From a virus: 26,304 nucleotides of DNA. A program made the position numbers and the translations under genes. Under the pieces are notes generated by a model. That model made no database searches and was not told the origin of the DNA. It saw only the letters and a list, made by a program, of their open reading frames with translations. Below are positions 23,579-26,304 of this stretch, piece by piece; the stretch's first letter is position 1, and each line of letters begins with the position of its first letter. The stretch lies in IMG/VR virus record IMGVR_UViG_3300048446_000089, positions 1 to 26,304 of that record; one strand, 5' to 3'.

Positions 23579-24038
23579 TTAATGATGCTCCTTTCTGTAT
23601 GTTTTCTGTAGCTGTGAGTACCTGGAGATTCCAGGGTAAATGGGGACCACCTCTAGCTAATGGCCAGATGTGATCTACATGATGCTCAATACCCGTGTCC
23701 ACTGTTAGACGTTGAGCGTCTTCGTAGCGGTATTGGATCATTAAACGTTCAATCTCATTAGTGGGGGTTTGCACCCTTACTCTGCGCCGCTTGGCATGGG
23801 CTGTTGAGCAATGAGCGTTGTAAGCCTCTGTATTGGCTTCCCTCCACTTATAGGTTTTGGCCTTGTGGTACTCAGTGTTTCGATTGTAGTGGGATCGGCA
23901 TTGGATCCTATTGCACTCCATACATGCAGCACTGCGTGTCTTTCTGTTAGCTATGTGTCCCTGCTTACAGGGCTTGCCATTGAAATACTGCTTATGACCA
24001 GCCGCGAGAGCGTCTGATCTCTTGGAAAATAATGTCAT
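23568..24038 (-). CDS. HNH homing-type endonuclease between capsid and tail genes
   Basis: I start it at the ATG at 24038 (156 aa); a longer frame reaches TTG at 24065 but would translate through the terminator hairpin. A Cys/His zinc module occupies residues about 24-42 (C24, H28, C39, C42). A basic helical middle (KAKTYKWREAN) follows, then an HNH core with D122-H123 (VDHIWPLARGG), N137 (NLQVL) and N146 near NIQKGAS. All core residues are present, so it may be active. No Shine-Dalgarno sequence precedes the start, only the terminator's T run. The stop lies within the tail tube A start. A free-standing homing endonuclease invading the capsid-tail junction is the best reading. Confidence 0.93.
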   Translation of the reverse strand: MTLFSKRSDALAAGHKQYFNGKPCKQGHIANRKTRSAACMECNRIQCRSHYNRNTEYHKAKTYKWREANTEAYNAHCSTAHAKRRRVRVQTPTNEIERLMIQYRYEDAQRLTVDTGIEHHVDHIWPLARGGPHLPWNLQVLTATENIQKGASLNGF

Positions 24039-24041
24039 AAG

Positions 24042-24063
24042 AAAAAAGGGACCCGAAGGCCCC
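24042..24063 (-). terminator. Intrinsic terminator after the capsid gene (UUCG loop)
   Basis: On the minus strand GGGGCC (24063-24058), TTCG and GGTCCC (24053-24048) form a six-pair stem (one G-U pair) closed by a C(UUCG)G tetraloop, followed at once by TTTTTT (24047-24042). It begins 15 nt after the capsid stop, the place of T7's late terminator after gene 10. Partial read-through is needed for the tail genes unless they have their own promoter. Confidence 0.93.
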
Positions 24064-24078
24064 AATAATAAAAATGGA

Positions 24079-25080
24079 TCAAGCAGCCTGAAGTGAACCG
24101 GCTACGGAGACACGGAGTGAATCAGCGCCCATAGCCAATTTCCCAACAATCAGGTCCCCTTGGAATTGCACATGGAAGTCCCCTGAGGTGGTCTCGATGG
24201 AAGGAGCAACAGCTTCAACACAACCAGCAGCTTCACGGTGGAAGACAAGGCCAGCAAGGTTGGTGTTATCGATCACGTAGTCATTCTGCTCGCCAGCCAC
24301 AGCAGCATTAGCTGTAGCGTCTTTGCCATACTGACCAGCAAGGACGTTGGACTTATAGATACGAATACCAGCGATGGAGTACAGACCCTTACCGCTGTTC
24401 ATGTCACCCTGAGTGTTACCGATTTCACGGTTCAGGATGTTTGTATCAACAGAGGAGATCAGGCTGTAGTACTGACGAGGAGACAGCACTGCAACGCGGC
24501 CTTCCTGAGGAGCAGAACGCTCGTCAAGGACAGCAGCTGACTCGAAGAATCCATCAACGATTGCCTGAGCGTTGTTGGTGTTACCAGCACCGATGTTGAC
24601 CTGGAAGCCACCGGGCTCACCAGTTACCACTGAAGACTCAGTAGCAGCTTTACAGAGGACACGTGCAAGACGGTCATCATAGTGAAGGGCAAGAGCCTCA
24701 CCGATCTGCTTGGAGATCTCCGAGCGGGAGGACCACTGGCTCAGAAGCTCATCTAAATCATATACAAACTGACTAGATACGAGAAGGTCATCCATCAAGA
24801 TCGTTTTCTCATTGCTTTTCAGGCCATCTGCTGGAGCGATAGCAGTACCAGGGGTGTGGTATCCGCTAGAGAGCTTACCAGTCAGCAAGAACTGCTTGCT
24901 CTTACCACCACGGAGGGAGTAGTTGCGGATCAGTCCTTTGAAGATTGTAGCGTCATTGAAGGCATTGAACACTTCGCCACTGAACAGCTTAAGAGCGGTT
25001 GCATAACGAGTGTCATAATTCTGGGAGGGAGTACGTGACCCATCGGCTACGTTGTTACCCTGGAATGAAGTAAAAGTCAT
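24079..25080 (-). CDS. Major capsid protein (gp10-like)
   Basis: The 333-aa protein is close in length to T7 gp10A (345 aa) and has the HK97-fold outline of the family: an N-terminal arm (MTFTSFQGNNVADGSRTPSQ), then LFSGEVFNAFNDATIFKGLI, GKSKQFLLTGKLSSGYHTPG (extended-loop region), the long helix SRSEISKQIGEALALHYDDR, and VAVLSPRQYYSLISS in the A domain. The gene lies between the scaffold gene and a strong terminator, as in T7. The ATG at 25080 has no good Shine-Dalgarno sequence, unexpected for the most abundant virion protein, so expression may rely on a strong promoter and a structured, processed 5' leader in the 163-nt gap upstream. Confidence 0.97.
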   Translation of the reverse strand: MTFTSFQGNNVADGSRTPSQNYDTRYATALKLFSGEVFNAFNDATIFKGLIRNYSLRGGKSKQFLLTGKLSSGYHTPGTAIAPADGLKSNEKTILMDDLLVSSQFVYDLDELLSQWSSRSEISKQIGEALALHYDDRLARVLCKAATESSVVTGEPGGFQVNIGAGNTNNAQAIVDGFFESAAVLDERSAPQEGRVAVLSPRQYYSLISSVDTNILNREIGNTQGDMNSGKGLYSIAGIRIYKSNVLAGQYGKDATANAAVAGEQNDYVIDNTNLAGLVFHREAAGCVEAVAPSIETTSGDFHVQFQGDLIVGKLAMGADSLRVSVAGSLQAA

Positions 25081-25243
25081 TAATCTAAAATGTTAAGAGG
25101 TAGACATGTATTGGTCAGTCGTTCTAGAACTATGTAAGTTTTGACTATTTAGGCCATAGTCAGGGCGCTAGCACCCAAAGAGTTGTCCAGCGTACTGGGC
25201 TCAAAGGGCAAGGACTAGGAGGAGAGTCGAACTCCTCAACTGA
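25081..25243 (-). promoter_or_regulatory. Structured capsid leader (candidate promoter/processing region)
   Basis: The 163-nt gap corresponds to the T7 gene 9-10 gap, which holds the phi10 promoter and an RNase III site. Visible on the minus strand are GAGGAG-TTCGACT-CTCCTC (25237-25219), CCAG-TACG-CTGG, a near-palindrome around GCTAGC, GACTAT-GGCCTAA-ATAGTC, and the palindrome GTTCTAGAAC. No known phage promoter consensus is recognised. A promoter here is inferred from context. Confidence 0.5.
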
Positions 25244-25276
25244 TCAAAGGAGATCAGTGCTCCGAGCTAGCCTGGC
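25212..25276 (-). other. tRNA-like fold across the scaffold stop codon
   Basis: In tRNA order the minus strand shows TA then GCTC/GAGC (D stem, 4 pairs), A, CTGAT/ATCAG (anticodon stem, 5 pairs), TTG, and AGGAG/CTCCT around TTCGACT, a perfect T arm. Faults: the D loop is one base, the anticodon loop is eight bases, and the outer arms pair at only three or four of seven positions. It cannot be a working tRNA. It may be a decayed tRNA copy, a tRNA-like processing signal, or chance. Confidence 0.35.
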
Positions 25277-26089
25277 TTCCACATCGTTGCGGTAAGCCGG
25301 ATCATTCTGGTATCGTGGATCAGCTATCGCACGACTCAGCTCAGCATGTGAGCGGAAGACTTTAGCATCAGAAGATGGAGCTTTCTTCCCTGTGACCAGG
25401 GGAGCCTCATATCCTTCAGCAGACTTGTAGCGGCTACTGAGGGCCTCGACTGCAAACTTGATAGCAGCAACGTTGCCACTGTTCGTGACTTGGTTGTAGC
25501 TCTCAACTTCAGCAGGATCGAGGTTAGCTGCTGCCCATTGAACCATCTGTTGATAGGACTCTTGTCCACCTACAGAATCAAGGATAGCTTTCTCAGCCTC
25601 AGCTGTGACTGCTTGAGTCTTAGCTGCCTCTTGGTTGGCAGCATACTGGGTCATGTAGGCCTTGATGAGGTCCTTGCTATCCAACTTGGAAAGCTCCTCG
25701 ATACTTTCTTCAGTCAGCTCACCCTTCGACAGGTAGGCTTCAGAAGCGCGAGTAACAGCAGCTGCTGCTTCAGAGACTTCCTCCTCAGACTCAGGCTCTT
25801 CCTCAGGGGTCTCTGTAGGCTCCTCAGAGGGCTCCTCAGCTTCTTCAGGTGTATCCTGTCCTAGCTTACGTTGGAGCTCCTCATAGGCCTTTACAAGGTC
25901 ATCCTGGGACTTGAACTTACCAGCAATCAGACCAGCCTCTTCGTTAGCTGCTTCAGTCTCAGCATACTTACGAGCACGATCTTCTTCTTGGAGCTTAGCG
26001 ATCTTCTCGCCTTGCTCTAGTGCAGCAGTCTCAGCTGCTTGTTGCTCAGCGGATGGACCCTCAGAAGGATCGAATACGGTGGTAGGCAT
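25244..26089 (-). CDS. Scaffolding protein (gp9-like)
   Basis: The 281-aa protein sits immediately before the capsid gene, like T7 gp9 (307 aa), and should direct prohead assembly and then leave. It has the family's typical composition: a helical N-terminal part (AEQQAAETAALEQGEKIAKL), the segment LIAGKFKSQDDLVKAYEELQ, a very acidic Glu/Pro tract at about residues 78-105 (EEAEEPSEEPTETPEEEP), more helix, and a basic C-terminal part (DPAYRNDVEARLARSTDLL) likely to contact the capsid protein. The ATG is at 26089, three bases after the upstream stop. The last codons overlap the tRNA-like arms at 25212-25276. Confidence 0.95.
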   Translation of the reverse strand: MPTTVFDPSEGPSAEQQAAETAALEQGEKIAKLQEEDRARKYAETEAANEEAGLIAGKFKSQDDLVKAYEELQRKLGQDTPEEAEEPSEEPTETPEEEPESEEEVSEAAAAVTRASEAYLSKGELTEESIEELSKLDSKDLIKAYMTQYAANQEAAKTQAVTAEAEKAILDSVGGQESYQQMVQWAAANLDPAEVESYNQVTNSGNVAAIKFAVEALSSRYKSAEGYEAPLVTGKKAPSSDAKVFRSHAELSRAIADPRYQNDPAYRNDVEARLARSTDLL

Positions 26090-26092
26090 AGA

Positions 26093-26304
26093 TTAGAAAT
26101 GAGTAGTAGTTACTTTACCGAATGTTGGTTGGATCTTACCCTTCTTGGCATACTTACCAGCAGTAGGGTTGGAGGTACCGTCCACCTTTTGACGGACACT
26201 GTACTTGACCTCCTTTGGAGAGACAACCTCAGCTAGCTCTGTAGGCTCCCAAGCTTCGTTGACATTGGGGGTTGCTGGGTTATCACCCTTGAAGGAGCCA
26301 TCAG
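26093..26304 (-). CDS. Unknown protein upstream of scaffold, 5' end beyond window
   Basis: An open frame enters from the right edge and stops with TAA at 26095-26093, giving the last 69 residues. It includes NEAWEPTELAEVVSPKEVKY and VRQKVDGTSNPTAGKYAKKG, then a Thr-rich end (KVTTTHF). The C-terminus is basic and looks beta-rich or disordered, with no membrane segment. In T7-like phages the portal gene lies upstream of the scaffold; this tail does not look like a portal end to me, so it may be a small extra head protein between portal and scaffold. The function is unknown. Confidence 0.7.
   Translation of the reverse strand, partial: DGSFKGDNPATPNVNEAWEPTELAEVVSPKEVKYSVRQKVDGTSNPTAGKYAKKGKIQPTFGKVTTTHF

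Noticed and set aside
25143-25175. Second tRNA-like arm in the capsid leader (GACTAT-GGCCTAA-ATAGTC, loop containing CCTAA)
   Set aside because: Base 33 of the loop would be G instead of T and no T arm with a TTCRA loop follows; kept only as a hairpin.

Overview
The window is part of a tailed-phage genome with T7-like virion gene order. It most resembles a cyanobacterial podovirus (cyanopodovirus, autographivirus-like), probably of a marine Synechococcus-type host. Evidence seen: a collinear late module (scaffold, capsid, tail tube A, tail tube B, gp13-like, gp14-like, gp15-like, gp16-like, tail fiber, lysin, membrane proteins, small terminase, large terminase) with lengths close to the T7 set; a phage ThyX; and small basic proteins of a kind I recall from marine phages. 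The host assignment is inference. Every gene I can support lies on the minus strand, so transcription runs from position 26304 towards position 1.

Layout in transcription order. 26304-23570: the 3' end of an unknown gene where portal-adjacent genes normally lie, scaffold, a 163-nt structured gap, major capsid, an intrinsic terminator with a UUCG loop, and an HNH endonuclease gene. 23578-8916: adaptor (tail tube A), nozzle (tail tube B), a gp13-like protein, three ejection-core proteins and a tail fiber with a pectate-lyase-like beta-helix. The gp15-like core protein carries a lysozyme-like domain and an M23-like domain. 8903-7143: GH19-type endolysin, two membrane proteins and the small terminase.

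7143-3488: an accessory block that separates the small and large terminase genes. It holds three Lys/Arg-rich proteins, an Rz-like membrane/coiled-coil protein, a second HNH gene beside a start-less reading frame, several unknown small genes, and a BspA-like leucine-rich-repeat protein built on a 72-bp tandem repeat. 3461-1616: large terminase, then a strong intrinsic terminator. 1616-620: a thyX operon with its own hairpin leader. 619-365: a GC-rich non-coding tract with a 27-bp direct repeat, which could be a promoter cluster or lie near the genome terminus. 364-1: two unknown small genes, the last cut by the window edge.

The genes work together as head assembly (scaffold, capsid), tail and ejection apparatus, host recognition, lysis, and DNA packaging, with ThyX supplying dTMP. 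The most unusual signals are a tRNA-like set of arms across the scaffold stop codon, the capsid-terminator/HNH arrangement, the split terminase pair with its polycationic-protein cluster, and a GTG start codon buried in a perfect inverted repeat. No promoter, origin or intact tRNA could be proven by eye.
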